A DNA stretch of 64,000 bases, taken from assembly GCF_014207935.1 (NCBI RefSeq), contig NZ_JACHLL010000004.1, positions 124,001-188,000 on the forward strand, written 5' to 3'. Within the stretch, counting starts at the first letter, position 1, and the number at the start of each line of letters is the position of its first letter. A program made the translations under genes and the position numbers. The stretch is from Pseudomonas fluvialis (lineage in GTDB: Bacteria > Pseudomonadota > Gammaproteobacteria > Pseudomonadales > Pseudomonadaceae). The notes under the pieces were generated by a model. The model was not told where the DNA came from, made no database searches, and saw only the letters and a program-made list of their open reading frames with translations. Positions 8,805 through 20,505 of the stretch are shown here, piece by piece.

Positions 8805-10145
8805 ATGGCCAAGAAGCTTTACATCGAAACCCACGGTTGCCAGATGAACGAGTACGACAGCTCGCGCATGGTCGATCTGCTGGGCGAACACCAGGCCATG
8901 GAAGTCACTGAAAATCCGGCCGAAGCCGACGTGATCCTGCTCAACACCTGTTCCATCCGTGAAAAGGCGCAGGACAAGGTGTTCTCCCAACTGGGCCGCT
9001 GGCGCGAGCTGAAGCTGGAAAACCCGGAGCTGGTGATCGGCGTTGGCGGCTGCGTGGCCAGCCAGGAAGGCGCCGCCATCCGCGACCGCGCCCCCTATGT
9101 CGATGTGGTGTTCGGCCCGCAGACCCTGCACCGCCTGCCGGAAATGATCGACGCAGCGCGCACCACGAAGACCGCGCAGGTCGATATCAGCTTCCCCGAA
9201 ATCGAGAAATTCGACCACCTGCCCGAAGCCCGCGTCGACGGCCCCAGCGCCTTCGTCTCGGTGATGGAAGGCTGCAGCAAGTACTGCACCTTCTGCGTGG
9301 TGCCCTACACCCGCGGCGAGGAAGTCAGCCGGCCGCTGGTCGACGTGCTGCTGGAAATCACCCAGCTGGCCGAGAAGGGCGTGAAGGAAGTGACCCTGCT
9401 CGGGCAGAACGTCAACGGCTACCGCGGCCCGACCCCGGACGGCCATATCGCCGACTTCGCCGAGCTGCTCTACGCGGTGGCCGAGATCGACGGCATCGAG
9501 CGCATCCGCTACACCACCAGCCACCCGCTGGAGTTCTCCGACGCCATCATCCAGGCCCATGCCGACATTCCGAAACTGGTGAAGTACCTGCACCTGCCGG
9601 TGCAGTCCGGCTCGGACCGCATCCTCGCGGCCATGAAGCGCAACCACACCGCACTGGAATACAAGTCGCGCATCCGCAAGCTCAAGGCGGCGGTGCCGGA
9701 CATTCTGCTCAGCACCGACTTCATCGTCGGCTTCCCCGGCGAGACCGAGAAGGACTTCGAGCAGACCATGAAGCTGATCGAGGACGTCGGCTTCGACTTC
9801 TCCTACTCCTTCGTCTATAGCGCGCGCCCCGGCACCCCGGCCGCCGACCTGGCCGACGACACCCCGGAAGAGGTGAAGAAGCAGCGCCTGTCGATCCTGC
9901 AGACACGCATCGCCCAGCTGGGCTTCGAGAACAGCCGGCGTATGGTCGGCACCACCCAGCGCATTCTGGTCACCGACTATTCGAAGAAGGACCCAGGCAT
10001 GCTCCAGGGCCGTACCGAGAGCAACCGCGTGGTCAACTTCCGCTGCAACACCCCGAGCCTGATCGGCCAGTTCGTCGACGTGCAGATCGACGACGCCCTG
10101 CCCCACTCGCTGCGCGGCAGCCTGCTCGACCAAAGTCTGATCTAA
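8805..10145 (+). CDS. miaB: tRNA-2-methylthio-N6-dimethylallyladenosine synthase
   Basis: Radical-SAM methylthiotransferase that converts i6A37 to ms2i6A37 in tRNAs reading UNN codons. The 446-residue protein has the full layout: an N-terminal UPF0004 domain with the three auxiliary-cluster cysteines (C12, C49, C83), the radical-SAM motif CSKYCTFC (C157, C161, C164), and a C-terminal TRAM domain. The start at 8805 gives [20 protein letters not shown]. It is the first gene of a conserved block with ybeZ, ybeY, corC and lnt. Confidence 0.97.
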   Translation: MAKKLYIETHGCQMNEYDSSRMVDLLGEHQAMEVTENPAEADVILLNTCSIREKAQDKVFSQLGRWRELKLENPELVIGVGGCVASQEGAAIRDRAPYVDVVFGPQTLHRLPEMIDAARTTKTAQVDISFPEIEKFDHLPEARVDGPSAFVSVMEGCSKYCTFCVVPYTRGEEVSRPLVDVLLEITQLAEKGVKEVTLLGQNVNGYRGPTPDGHIADFAELLYAVAEIDGIERIRYTTSHPLEFSDAIIQAHADIPKLVKYLHLPVQSGSDRILAAMKRNHTALEYKSRIRKLKAAVPDILLSTDFIVGFPGETEKDFEQTMKLIEDVGFDFSYSFVYSARPGTPAADLADDTPEEVKKQRLSILQTRIAQLGFENSRRMVGTTQRILVTDYSKKDPGMLQGRTESNRVVNFRCNTPSLIGQFVDVQIDDALPHSLRGSLLDQSLI

Positions 10146-10223
10146 AGCCCAGGCCGGCGGAACTTTCACCTTCCGCCAACCGGGTTTATCCTGAACTCCC
10201 ATCGCCCTCGGCCAAACAGCACA

Positions 10224-11243
10224 TTGAACGCGAACCTGGAACTGCACCGCTTCACCCTCGACCCTTTCGAAGCCAAGCGCTTCGCCAACCTGTGCGGGCA
10301 GTTCGATGAACACCTGCGCCTGATCGAGCAACGCCTCGGTCTGGAAATCCGCAACCGCGGCAACCAGTTCGAAGTGGTCGGCGAAGGCCACCGCAGCCAT
10401 GCCGCCGAGCTGCTGCTGCGCCGCCTGTACCGTGAGACCGAAGCCACCGAGCTGTCGCCGGATCTGGTTCACCTGTTTCTCCAGGAGTCTGGGGTGGAGG
10501 CGCTTAATAATTCAGCGCCGGAGCAGATGGTTTCGCTAAAGACGCGCAAGGGCATGATCAAGCCGCGCGGCGCCAACCAGCAGCGCTACGTCAAATCGAT
10601 CCTGGCCCACGACATCAACTTCGGCATCGGCCCAGCCGGCACCGGCAAGACCTACCTGGCGGTGGCCTGCGCGGTGGACGCGCTGCTGCGCGAGGAAATC
10701 CGCCGCATCCTGCTGGTGCGCCCGGCAGTCGAGGCCGGCGAGAAACTCGGTTTCCTGCCCGGCGACCTGTCGCAGAAGATCGACCCCTACCTGCGCCCGC
10801 TGTACGACGCGCTGTACGAGATGCTCGGCTTCGAGCAGGTGGCCAAGCTGATCGAGAAGCAGGTGATCGAAGTTGCCCCGCTGGCCTATATGCGCGGCCG
10901 TACCCTTAATAACAGCTTCATCATTCTCGACGAGAGTCAGAACACCACCACCGAGCAGATGAAGATGTTCCTCACCCGGATTGGCTTCGGCTCCACCGCC
11001 GTGATCACCGGCGACATCACCCAGGTCGACCTGCCCCGCGGCACCAAGAGCGGCCTGCGCCATGTGATCGAAGTGCTCAAGGACGTACCGGGTATCGGTT
11101 TCACCCATTTCGAATCCAAGGACGTGGTCCGCCACCCGCTGGTGCAGCGCATCGTCGAAGCCTATGAGCGTTTCGACAGCGCCGCCGAGCGTGAGCGGGC
11201 CGAACGCCAGGCCGCCCGCCAGGACCAGGAGCCGCGCCCGTGA
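10224..11243 (+). CDS. ybeZ: PhoH-like ATPase YbeZ
   Basis: A 339-residue RNA-linked P-loop ATPase. Walker A is [11 protein letters not shown] and Walker B is FIILDESQN, with a KH-like N-terminal region typical of YbeZ rather than shorter PhoH proteins. Translation appears to start at a TTG, giving [23 protein letters not shown]; no in-frame ATG is available near the conserved N-terminus. It overlaps ybeY by 4 bases (ATGA-type coupling, here GTGA), fitting the known functional pairing with the YbeY endoribonuclease in rRNA processing. Confidence 0.93.
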   Translation: MNANLELHRFTLDPFEAKRFANLCGQFDEHLRLIEQRLGLEIRNRGNQFEVVGEGHRSHAAELLLRRLYRETEATELSPDLVHLFLQESGVEALNNSAPEQMVSLKTRKGMIKPRGANQQRYVKSILAHDINFGIGPAGTGKTYLAVACAVDALLREEIRRILLVRPAVEAGEKLGFLPGDLSQKIDPYLRPLYDALYEMLGFEQVAKLIEKQVIEVAPLAYMRGRTLNNSFIILDESQNTTTEQMKMFLTRIGFGSTAVITGDITQVDLPRGTKSGLRHVIEVLKDVPGIGFTHFESKDVVRHPLVQRIVEAYERFDSAAERERAERQAARQDQEPRP

Positions 11244-11722
11244 TCGAACTTGACCTGCAACTGGCCACCGAGGCCAGCGACCTACCCGCTGAGGCGCAAC
11301 TGCGTCGCTGGGTGGAACTGGCCCTGCGCCAGCGCACAGCCGATTCCGAGCTGACCATCCGCCTGGTCGATGCAGAAGAAGGTCAGGAGCTCAACCGCAC
11401 CTACCGGCACAAGGACTACGCCACCAACGTATTGTCCTTCCCCGCCGAAGTACCGGACGGGCCGGACGGCGAACCGCTGCTCGACATTCCGCTGCTGGGC
11501 GATCTGGTGATCTGCGTCCCGGTGGTCGAGCACGAGGCCCGCGAACAGAACAAGGCACTGGAGGCCCACTGGGCCCATCTGGTCATCCACGGCTGCCTGC
11601 ACCTGCTCGGCTACGACCACATCGACGATGAGGAAGCTGAGGAAATGGAAGGCCTGGAACGACAATTGCTGGCGGAACTGGGTTATCCCGACCCTTACCG
11701 CGACGACGAAGAGACCGAGTAA
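11240..11722 (+). CDS. ybeY: endoribonuclease YbeY
   Basis: A 160-residue single-strand-specific metallo-endoribonuclease involved in 16S rRNA 3'-end maturation and ribosome quality control. The zinc-binding signature [11 protein letters not shown] is intact. The GTG start overlaps the ybeZ stop (GTGA), indicating translational coupling. The acidic tail ([11 protein letters not shown]) is usual for the family. corC follows after 6 bases. Confidence 0.95.
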   Translation: MIELDLQLATEASDLPAEAQLRRWVELALRQRTADSELTIRLVDAEEGQELNRTYRHKDYATNVLSFPAEVPDGPDGEPLLDIPLLGDLVICVPVVEHEAREQNKALEAHWAHLVIHGCLHLLGYDHIDDEEAEEMEGLERQLLAELGYPDPYRDDEETE

Positions 11723-11728
11723 CACCGC

Positions 11729-12565
11729 ATGAGCGAAGACCGATCGAGTAACGGGCACAGGTCCTGGCTGAGTAAAATCTTCCAGGCCTTTGCCCATGAA
11801 CCGAAGAACCGCCAGGAGCTACTGGAGCTGCTGCGCGAGGCGCACCAGAACAAGTTGCTCGACAGTGAGGCCCTGTCGATTGTCGAAGGCGCCATCCAGG
11901 TCGCCGACCTGCAGGTGCGCGACATCATGATTCCGCGCTCGCAGATGATCAGCATCAAGGCCAGCCAGAGCCCCGAGGAATTCCTCCCGGCGGTCACCAG
12001 CTCGGCACACTCGCGCTACCCGGTGATCGGCGATGGTGCCGACGATGTGCTCGGTATCCTTCTGGCCAAGGACCTGCTCCCCCTGCTGCTGCGCGGCCGT
12101 GAAGACTTCAACATCCGCGAGATGCTGCGCCCGGCCACCTTCGTTCCCGAATCCAAGCGCCTCAACGTGCTGCTGCGCGAGTTCCGCGCCAACCGCCACC
12201 ACATGGCCATCGTCATCGACGAATACGGCAGCGTCGCCGGCCTGGTGACCATCGAGGACGTGCTGGAGCAGATCGTCGGCGATATCGAGGACGAGCACGA
12301 CGTCGAGCAGGACAGCTACTTCAAGGACCTGCCCAGCGGCGACTTCATCGTCAAGGCACAGACCCCGCTGGCCAGTTTCAACGAGCATTTCGATACCGAC
12401 CTGAAAAGCGACGGCTGCACCAGCATCGGCGCCCTGCTGATGGACGAGTTCGGCCACGTGCCCAAGCGCAACGAAAGCCTGGAGCTAGCCGGCTACCGCT
12501 TCCGCGTGATCAACGCCGACAGCCGCCGCATTCACCTGCTGCGCCTGACCCCGCTGGAACGCTGA
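11729..12565 (+). CDS. corC: CorC/HlyC-type CBS domain protein (YbeX)
   Basis: A 278-residue cytosolic protein linked to Mg/Co efflux and, through its ybeZ-ybeY neighbours, to ribosome metabolism. Two CBS domains run from about residue 65 to 185, with the second ending in the typical DEYGSVAGLVTIEDVLEQIVGDI segment; the CorC_HlyC transporter-associated domain occupies the last 80 residues. It lacks the N-terminal DUF21 membrane domain of the larger homologues, as expected for YbeX. A Rho-independent terminator follows. Confidence 0.93.
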   Translation: MSEDRSSNGHRSWLSKIFQAFAHEPKNRQELLELLREAHQNKLLDSEALSIVEGAIQVADLQVRDIMIPRSQMISIKASQSPEEFLPAVTSSAHSRYPVIGDGADDVLGILLAKDLLPLLLRGREDFNIREMLRPATFVPESKRLNVLLREFRANRHHMAIVIDEYGSVAGLVTIEDVLEQIVGDIEDEHDVEQDSYFKDLPSGDFIVKAQTPLASFNEHFDTDLKSDGCTSIGALLMDEFGHVPKRNESLELAGYRFRVINADSRRIHLLRLTPLER

Positions 12566-12587
12566 GCACCGGCAATACCGTGATACC

Positions 12588-12616
12588 AAGCCCCCGCCTG
12601 CTGGGGCTTTTGCTTT
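12588..12616 (+). terminator. Rho-independent terminator after corC
   Basis: The arms AAGCCCC and GGGGCTT form a 7-bp stem with an 8-base loop, followed by the T-rich stretch TTTTGCTTTT. It lies 22 bases after the corC stop and may allow partial read-through into lnt. Confidence 0.8.
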
Positions 12617-12667
12617 TAGCCTTCGACCAGTAGCCTTGGCGGCCTTGCACCACCCTCAAGGATCGCT

Positions 12668-14188
12668 ATGCGCTGGATTACTGCTCCCGGCTGGCCCGGA
12701 CACCTGCTCGCCGCTGCCGCCGGCGCCCTGATGACGCCGAGTCTGGCGCCCTTTGGCTGGTGGCCGCTGGCTCTGCTGTCACTGGGCCTGATCTACCTCG
12801 GCCTGCGCGAGCTGCCGACCCACGCGGCCCTCTGGCGCGGCTGGTGGTACGGCCTGGGCACCTTCGCCGCGGGTACCAGCTGGATCTACGTCAGCATCCA
12901 TGATTACGGCGCGGCATCACCGGCACTGGCCGGTCTGCTGATGCTGGCGTTTTCCATGGCCATCGCCTTCTTCTTTGCCCTGCCTGCTGCCCTCTGGGCG
13001 CGCTGGCTGCGCCGCACCGAAGCACCACTGGCCGATGCCCTGGCGTTCGCCGCCCTGTGGGTGGCGCTGGATGCTTTCCGCGGCTGGTTCCTCACCGGTT
13101 TTCCCTGGCTGTACGCCGGCTACAGCCAGCTGGATGGCCCGCTGGCGCCACTCGCGCCGCTGGGCGGTGTCTGGCTGATCACCTTCACCCTGGCCCTCAG
13201 CGCCGCTCTGCTGGTCAACCTGCCTCGCCTGCTGAGCCGCAAACCCGCCCTGCTGGCCGCTGCCACCCTGCTGGTTGCACCCTGGCTGGCTGGTCTGGCA
13301 CTTCAGGGCCATGCCTGGACCCAGAGCAAGGGTGAGCCGCTGTCGGTGGTGGCCATTCAGGGCAATATCGAACAGCAGATGAAGTGGGACCCGCGGCAGC
13401 TGGAGATGCAGCTCGACCTCTATCGCCAGCTGAGCTTCAACAGCCCCAGGGCCGATCTGCTGGTATGGCCGGAAACCGCCGTGCCGGTACTCAAGGAATA
13501 CGCCGAGGGTTACCTGAATGTGATGGCGATGTTCGCCCGTGATCGCCAGTCGGCGCTAATCACCGGCGTGCCGGTGCGTGAGGTCAACGAGCGCGGCGAG
13601 AAGCGCTACTACAACGGCATCACCGTGGTGGGTGAAGGCAGCGGTACCTACCTCAAGCAGAAACTGGTGCCATTCGGCGAATACGTGCCGCTACAGGACC
13701 TGTTGCGCGGCCTGATCGCCTTCTTCGACCTGCCGATGTCGGACTTCGCCCGCGGTCCGGCCGACCAGCCGCTGCTGGAGGCCAAAGGCCTGAAAATCGC
13801 GCCCTACATCTGCTATGAGGTGGTCTACCCGGAGTTCGCCGCCAGCCTGGCCAAAGACAGTGACCTACTGCTGACGGTCAGCAACGACACCTGGTTCGGT
13901 CGCTCCATCGGCCCGCTGCAACACCTGCAGATGGCACAGATGCGCGCCCTCGAAGCCGGGCGCTGGATGATCCGCGCCACCAACAACGGCGTCACCGCAC
14001 TGATCGATCCCCAAGGGCAGATCACCCGCCAGGTGCCGCAATTCCAGCGCGCCGTCCTGCAGGGTGAAGTCAGCGCCATGCAGGGGCTCACGCCCTATCT
14101 GCGCTACGGCAGCTGGCCGCTGATCGGTCTATGCCTGACTCTGCTGCTGTGGGCGCGCCTGACCAGCCGCCTGAGCAAGGCGCTGTAA
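12668..14188 (+). CDS. lnt: apolipoprotein N-acyltransferase
   Basis: A 506-residue inner-membrane enzyme that adds the third acyl chain to the N-terminal cysteine of lipoproteins. The first 210 residues contain about six hydrophobic segments; the rest is a periplasmic nitrilase-like domain with all three catalytic elements: Glu in LLVWPETAVP, Lys in LKQKLVPFGEYVPL and Cys in YICYEVVYPE. A final membrane segment closes the protein. The position after corC matches other pseudomonads. Several lipoprotein genes in this window (lptE, rlpA, the sulfatase) encode its likely substrates. Confidence 0.96.
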   Translation: MRWITAPGWPGHLLAAAAGALMTPSLAPFGWWPLALLSLGLIYLGLRELPTHAALWRGWWYGLGTFAAGTSWIYVSIHDYGAASPALAGLLMLAFSMAIAFFFALPAALWARWLRRTEAPLADALAFAALWVALDAFRGWFLTGFPWLYAGYSQLDGPLAPLAPLGGVWLITFTLALSAALLVNLPRLLSRKPALLAAATLLVAPWLAGLALQGHAWTQSKGEPLSVVAIQGNIEQQMKWDPRQLEMQLDLYRQLSFNSPRADLLVWPETAVPVLKEYAEGYLNVMAMFARDRQSALITGVPVREVNERGEKRYYNGITVVGEGSGTYLKQKLVPFGEYVPLQDLLRGLIAFFDLPMSDFARGPADQPLLEAKGLKIAPYICYEVVYPEFAASLAKDSDLLLTVSNDTWFGRSIGPLQHLQMAQMRALEAGRWMIRATNNGVTALIDPQGQITRQVPQFQRAVLQGEVSAMQGLTPYLRYGSWPLIGLCLTLLLWARLTSRLSKAL

Positions 14189-14194
14189 GCCTGA

Positions 14195-14953
14195 CTAGTA
14201 CAGCCAGGGATACAGCAGGCGGCCCAGCGCCTCATTGAGCAACTGCGCGCTCTGCCAGAAGGCCTTGCCCTCTGGCAGCCAGCCGCCGAAGGGGCGGGCA
14301 TTGGCGACACCGAGAAAGCCAACAGGCGCGGCCACCACCTGCAGCCCCTGCCGCTCAAAGCACCAACGACTTCGCGGCATATGCGCCGCTTGCGTCACCA
14401 GCACAACGCGCCGCACACCCGCCTCACGCAGCAGCGGCGCGCTGAACAGGGCATTTTCCCGGGTGGTACGGCTGCGCTCCTCGCGCCAGCGCACCGTGAT
14501 GCCGTAGTCGCGCGCCAGACTCTCCGCCATCAATGCGGCCTCGGAAGGTGGCTGGCCGTAATGCAACCCACCCGTAACCAGCAAGGGCAGGCCACTGGCC
14601 TTGGCCAGACGTGCCGCATAACGCAGTCGCTCAGCAGCCAGATGACTGGGCTGATCGCCCTCCCAGGCCGGATCGCCGCGCTCGCGGCCTGCGCCCAGCA
14701 CCACGATGGCCTGAGCCTCCCGCTGCAACTGCGTCCAGGCCGACTGCGGCAAGGGCGCATCGTTTTCCAAGGCCCGACCGCCCCACTCCACCACGATCGG
14801 CAGAGACATCAGCCACAAGCCGAGCAAGCCACCGACAAAGCCGCCCCTGGCCAGCCGCGGATAACGCCAACGCAGCCACCAGGCCGCCAGCAGCATGAGC
14901 AGGAACAGCCCAGGCGGCAGGAAAAACTGCTTGAAGAGGTATCGAATCGGCAT
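14195..14953 (-). CDS. YdcF/ElyC-like DUF218 membrane protein
   Basis: A 252-residue protein with two N-terminal hydrophobic segments (LFLLMLLAAWWLRWRY and GGFVGGLLGLWLMSLPIVVEW) followed by a DUF218 domain: AIVVLGAGRERGDPAW, LLVTGGLHYGQPPSEA, RTTRENALFS and RRVVLVTQAAHMPRSRWCFERQG. ElyC and SanA of this family affect envelope integrity and lipid-carrier metabolism. It converges on lnt with 6 bases between stops. The exact biochemical role is not established. Confidence 0.85.
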   Translation of the reverse strand: MPIRYLFKQFFLPPGLFLLMLLAAWWLRWRYPRLARGGFVGGLLGLWLMSLPIVVEWGGRALENDAPLPQSAWTQLQREAQAIVVLGAGRERGDPAWEGDQPSHLAAERLRYAARLAKASGLPLLVTGGLHYGQPPSEAALMAESLARDYGITVRWREERSRTTRENALFSAPLLREAGVRRVVLVTQAAHMPRSRWCFERQGLQVVAAPVGFLGVANARPFGGWLPEGKAFWQSAQLLNEALGRLLYPWLY

Positions 14954-14979
14954 AGGCCCTCCCGGAAGAGGGTACTAGC

Positions 14980-15126
14980 CTAGCAAGCCGCTGAAAAACT
15001 ACCTACGTTGCCATCGCAGCGTTAAAAACAGGCTCAGAATGCTCATTTACCGCTCGTAACTGCGCTTCTTCACCTGTTTTTGCCTTGCACTGGCTGCCTC
15101 GCCAACGTTTCTCAACGACCTGCTAG
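14980..15126. repeat. MITE-like interspersed repeat with imperfect terminal inverted repeats
   Basis: An approximately 147-bp unit between the YdcF-like gene and ybeL. Its ends are inverted copies: CTAGCAAGCCGCTGAAAAAC on the left, and on the right CTAGCAGGTCGTTGAGAAAC when read on the other strand. The interior holds no coding capacity. From memory, very similar text recurs in intergenic regions of many Pseudomonas genomes, as expected for a non-autonomous transposable repeat. The right end supplies the TAG stop codon of ybeL. Confidence 0.6.
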
Positions 15127-15584
15127 CGCGGTGCACTGGCGCGAAACAGCTGCGAGCCGCAGGCCGGGCAAGGCGTCACACCCTGCCCGCGCAGCCAGGG
15201 CACCTGCGTGCCACACATGGCGCAGCACAGCTGCTGGCGGCGCTTGAGGCGCGGCTTGACCAGCACCAGCTTGCTGGCAGCCGGGCGCGGCTGCTTGCCA
15301 TTGACTCGCGCCCCCATGGTGCGCGCCTGGCGCATGGATTGATGCTCCAACTGCTCCAGTTCCGCCGCGGCCGCATGCCAACCCTGCAGCCAGTGCAGGT
15401 CACGCTCCAGGTAAGCCTGAATCAGCTCCATCTCGGCATTGGTCAAGCCCTTGAGCTCGACCAGTTGCGGTTCGATGTCGCGCAGTCGGCGCGCACTTTC
15501 CGCCTCATCCAGGGCCAGGGCGAGACGCTGCAGCAAGCGCTCGTACAATCCACCAGCCGGTTCCGACCTTCTCGACTCCATCAT
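15123..15584 (-). CDS. ybeL: DUF1451 (YbeL-like) zinc-ribbon protein
   Basis: A 153-residue protein with a coiled, acidic N-terminal half and a C-terminal zinc ribbon formed by CAMCG and CPACG. This layout, and its position divergent from leuS, match E. coli YbeL. Two adjacent ATGs (15584 and 15581) could serve as start; I take the first because a weak AGGG lies about 9 bases upstream. The stop codon falls inside the terminal repeat of the adjacent MITE-like element, so the last few residues may be altered from the ancestral end. Function unknown. Confidence 0.78.
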   Translation of the reverse strand: MMESRRSEPAGGLYERLLQRLALALDEAESARRLRDIEPQLVELKGLTNAEMELIQAYLERDLHWLQGWHAAAAELEQLEHQSMRQARTMGARVNGKQPRPAASKLVLVKPRLKRRQQLCCAMCGTQVPWLRGQGVTPCPACGSQLFRASAPR

Positions 15585-15808
15585 GACAACAACCCTGTAC
15601 CACAAGCCGCTGAGGCCATTGTCATGAGCTTAGTCAGCACTCTCCGCGGCGCAGGTCCAGCGCGACAAACGGCACGACAATCTGACCAACAAGACAGAAA
15701 TTTGTCGACCTGCGCTCAGCACTGAGGGCATCGTCAGCCAACCGACACGGCCTGGCGGCATTTCCCTCGCAGTGCCTGCCTCATGTATCCTACGGCGTTT
15801 ATCCGTAA

Positions 15809-18445
<2,637 letters not shown>

Positions 18446-18513
18446 ATAGTCGCCAACTGATCCAGGCCGTCGCAGCCCGCGCTGCGGCGGAACTCAGCAA
18501 GGGGAAAGAGAGA

Positions 18514-19122
18514 ATGATGAAACGGAATCTGCTGGTAATCGGCCTGGCCACCGTCCTCAGCGCCTGCGGCTTTCAGCTGCGCGGTACCGGCGACACCCAG
18601 TTCGCCATCAAGGAAATTAACCTGACGGCGCGCAACAGCTACGGCGAAACCTTCAAGCAACTGCGCGACCTGCTGCAGAGCAGCCAAGTCAAGGTCAGCA
18701 CCGCGGCGCCCTACACTCTGGACCTGGCCAACGAACAGGAAAGCCAGCGTACCGCCAGCTACACCACCAATACCCGTAGCGCGGAAACCCAGCTGACCAG
18801 CACCCTCGACTACCAGATCAAGAGCCGCGACGGCCTGCTCCTGCTGCAGGATCAGGTGGAAGTGCAGAAGGTCTATGTGCAGGACGGCAACAACCTGATC
18901 GGCTCCGACGAAGAAGCCGCCCAGCTGCGTGGTGAGATCCGCCGCGACCTGGTGCAGCAGATGGCCATGCGTCTGCAGCTGATCAACCCGGAGCGCCTGG
19001 CCGAACTGGAAACCACCGCGCGCGCCAAGGCCAAGGCCGAAGCCGATGTCCGGGAGGCAGCCGCCAAGGCCCGCGCCGAGCAGCCGCAGCAATCGCCGAT
19101 CCAACTGCCGATCAGCCAGTAA
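18514..19122 (+). CDS. lptE: LPS-assembly lipoprotein LptE
   Basis: A 202-residue outer-membrane lipoprotein that plugs the LptD barrel and delivers LPS to the cell surface. The start at 18514 (preceded by a GGGGAAAGAGAG purine stretch) gives a lipoprotein signal with lipobox LSAC, followed by the family-typical CGFQLRGTG. Frame extension upstream would overlap leuS. The C-terminal Ala/Glu/Lys-rich tail after residue 170 is longer than in E. coli, as in pseudomonads. It lies between leuS and holA and is followed by a terminator. Confidence 0.94.
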   Translation: MMKRNLLVIGLATVLSACGFQLRGTGDTQFAIKEINLTARNSYGETFKQLRDLLQSSQVKVSTAAPYTLDLANEQESQRTASYTTNTRSAETQLTSTLDYQIKSRDGLLLLQDQVEVQKVYVQDGNNLIGSDEEAAQLRGEIRRDLVQQMAMRLQLINPERLAELETTARAKAKAEADVREAAAKARAEQPQQSPIQLPISQ

Positions 19123-19128
19123 GCAGAC

Positions 19129-19152
19129 AAGGGCCGGGTAACCGGCCCTTTT
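19129..19152 (+). terminator. Rho-independent terminator after lptE
   Basis: The arms AAGGGCCGG and CCGGCCCTT form a 9-bp stem with a GTAA loop; the stem ends in a short TTTT run. It stands 6 bases after the lptE stop, so holA, only 25 bases further on, may be expressed by read-through or from its own promoter. Confidence 0.75.
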
Positions 19153-19177
19153 CACACCTGACGAAGCTCGCTCCGCA

Positions 19178-20215
19178 ATGAAACTCAACCCCGCGCAACT
19201 CGGCAAACACCTGCAAAACCAGCTGGCCCCGGTCTACGTGGTCAGCGGTGACGAGCACCTGCTCTGCCAGGAAGCCTGCGACGCCATTCGCGCCGCCTGC
19301 CGCGCCCAGGGTTTCAGCGAGCGCCAGGTATTTCATGTCGACAAGAACTTCGACTGGGGCCAGCTCTATGCGGCCGGCGCCAGCCTGTCGCTGTTCGCCG
19401 AAAAGAAGCTTATCGAGCTGCGTATCGACGGCGGCAAGCCTGGCGACAAGGGCGCTGCTGCTCTGCTCGACTACCTGGCCCGCCCGGCCGAGGACACCCT
19501 GCTGCTGATCAGCCTGCCCAAGCTCGATGGCAGCACGCAGAAAACCAAGTGGGCCAAGGCGCTGATCGACGGCCAGCACAGCCAGTTCGTGCAGATCTGG
19601 CCAGTGGAGAGCAGCCAGCTGCCCGCCTGGATTCGCCAGCGCCTGGCCAATGCCGGCCTGGCCGCCAGCCCCGAAGCGGTCGAGCTGATCGCCGCTCGTG
19701 TGGAGGGCAACCTGCTGGCCGCCCAGCAGGAAATCGAGAAGCTCAAGCTGATGGCCGAGGGCAATCAGATCGACGCCGCCACCGTGCAGGCGGCAGTTGC
19801 CGACAGTGCACGCTTCGACGTGTTCGGCCTGATCGATGCCGCCCTCAACGGCGAAGCCCAGCACAGCCTGCGCATGCTCGAAGGGCTGCGCGGCGAGGGA
19901 GTCGAAGCACCGGTAATTCTCTGGGCCCTGGCCCGGGAGATCCGCCTGCTGGCGGGGCTCGCTCAGCAGTTTGCCGCCGGCGTGCCGATGGACAAGGCCT
20001 TCGCCAGTTGCCGTCCGCCGGTCTGGGACAAGCGTCGGCCGCTGCTGTCCAAGGCCCTGCAGCGCCATCCGCATGCCCGCTGGCAGCAGATGCTGGGGGA
20101 TGCCCAGCGTATCGACGCGCAGATCAAGGGCCAGGCCGAAGGTTCGCCGTGGAACGGCCTCAGCCGCCTGTGCCTGCTGCTGGCCGGTCAGCGCCTGCAC
20201 TTGCCCGCCGAGTAA
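19178..20215 (+). CDS. holA: DNA polymerase III delta subunit
   Basis: A 345-residue clamp-loader subunit that opens the beta sliding clamp. The start MKLNPAQLGKHL and the early YVVSGDEHLLCQEACDAIR (the degenerate nucleotide-binding region of delta) are diagnostic, and KLDGSTQKTKWAKAL and the C-terminal helical collar are in place. Length is as expected. It is third in leuS-lptE-holA and upstream of arfA. Confidence 0.95.
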   Translation: MKLNPAQLGKHLQNQLAPVYVVSGDEHLLCQEACDAIRAACRAQGFSERQVFHVDKNFDWGQLYAAGASLSLFAEKKLIELRIDGGKPGDKGAAALLDYLARPAEDTLLLISLPKLDGSTQKTKWAKALIDGQHSQFVQIWPVESSQLPAWIRQRLANAGLAASPEAVELIAARVEGNLLAAQQEIEKLKLMAEGNQIDAATVQAAVADSARFDVFGLIDAALNGEAQHSLRMLEGLRGEGVEAPVILWALAREIRLLAGLAQQFAAGVPMDKAFASCRPPVWDKRRPLLSKALQRHPHARWQQMLGDAQRIDAQIKGQAEGSPWNGLSRLCLLLAGQRLHLPAE

Positions 20216-20295
20216 ACGGCAGCTGGACATTTTTTGACCAGCCGCGCATGCTCCGCACGCCAGCAACCCGCTGGTGTTCATCGAGGAACTCGCAC

Positions 20296-20454
20296 ATGGC
20301 CAAGCCCCGCAAACGACGACCGAATCAGGCCAAATCCCTGGTTGCCCAACCGCTGTTCCGCTGCCGCCAGGAACAACCAAAGAAAGGAAAAGGCAGCTAC
20401 CGCCGCGAAGCCTCCCAGCAAAACTGGGAGGCTTCTGTGTTTCTGGCGGCCTGA
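20296..20454 (+). CDS. arfA: alternative ribosome-rescue factor ArfA, with intragenic hairpin
   Basis: A 52-residue basic protein recognisable as ArfA by PLFRCRQEQPKKGKGSYRRE followed by NWEAS, matching the E. coli pattern PLFRxRVExNKKGKGSY...NWEAS. ArfA recruits RF2 to ribosomes stalled without a stop codon, backing up tmRNA. A GAGGAA ribosome site precedes the ATG. The last third of the frame contains a strong stem-loop (20410-20432), the device known in enterobacteria to create a non-stop arfA message, so that the protein accumulates only when tmRNA fails. It is too short to be found easily. Confidence 0.88.
   Translation: MAKPRKRRPNQAKSLVAQPLFRCRQEQPKKGKGSYRREASQQNWEASVFLAA
20410..20432 (+). 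promoter_or_regulatory. stem-loop inside arfA (transcription stop or RNase III site)
   Basis: The perfect 9-bp stem GCCTCCCAG/CTGGGAGGC with loop CAAAA lies within the coding frame, upstream of the TGA, and is followed by the T-rich TTCTGTGTTT. It could terminate transcription or be cleaved before the stop codon, giving a truncated mRNA whose product is normally tagged by tmRNA. The regulatory role is known for E. coli arfA; here it is inferred. Confidence 0.72.
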
Positions 20455-20505
20455 AAAGCCCATTCGTGCTAGGGTAGCGACCTGTCCGCTGGTTCAGGAA
20501 CACCC

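Noticed and set aside
8715..10472. 585-codon frame antisense to miaB and the start of ybeZ
   Set aside because: Covers the radical-SAM gene and part of the next; composition is that of a shadow frame.
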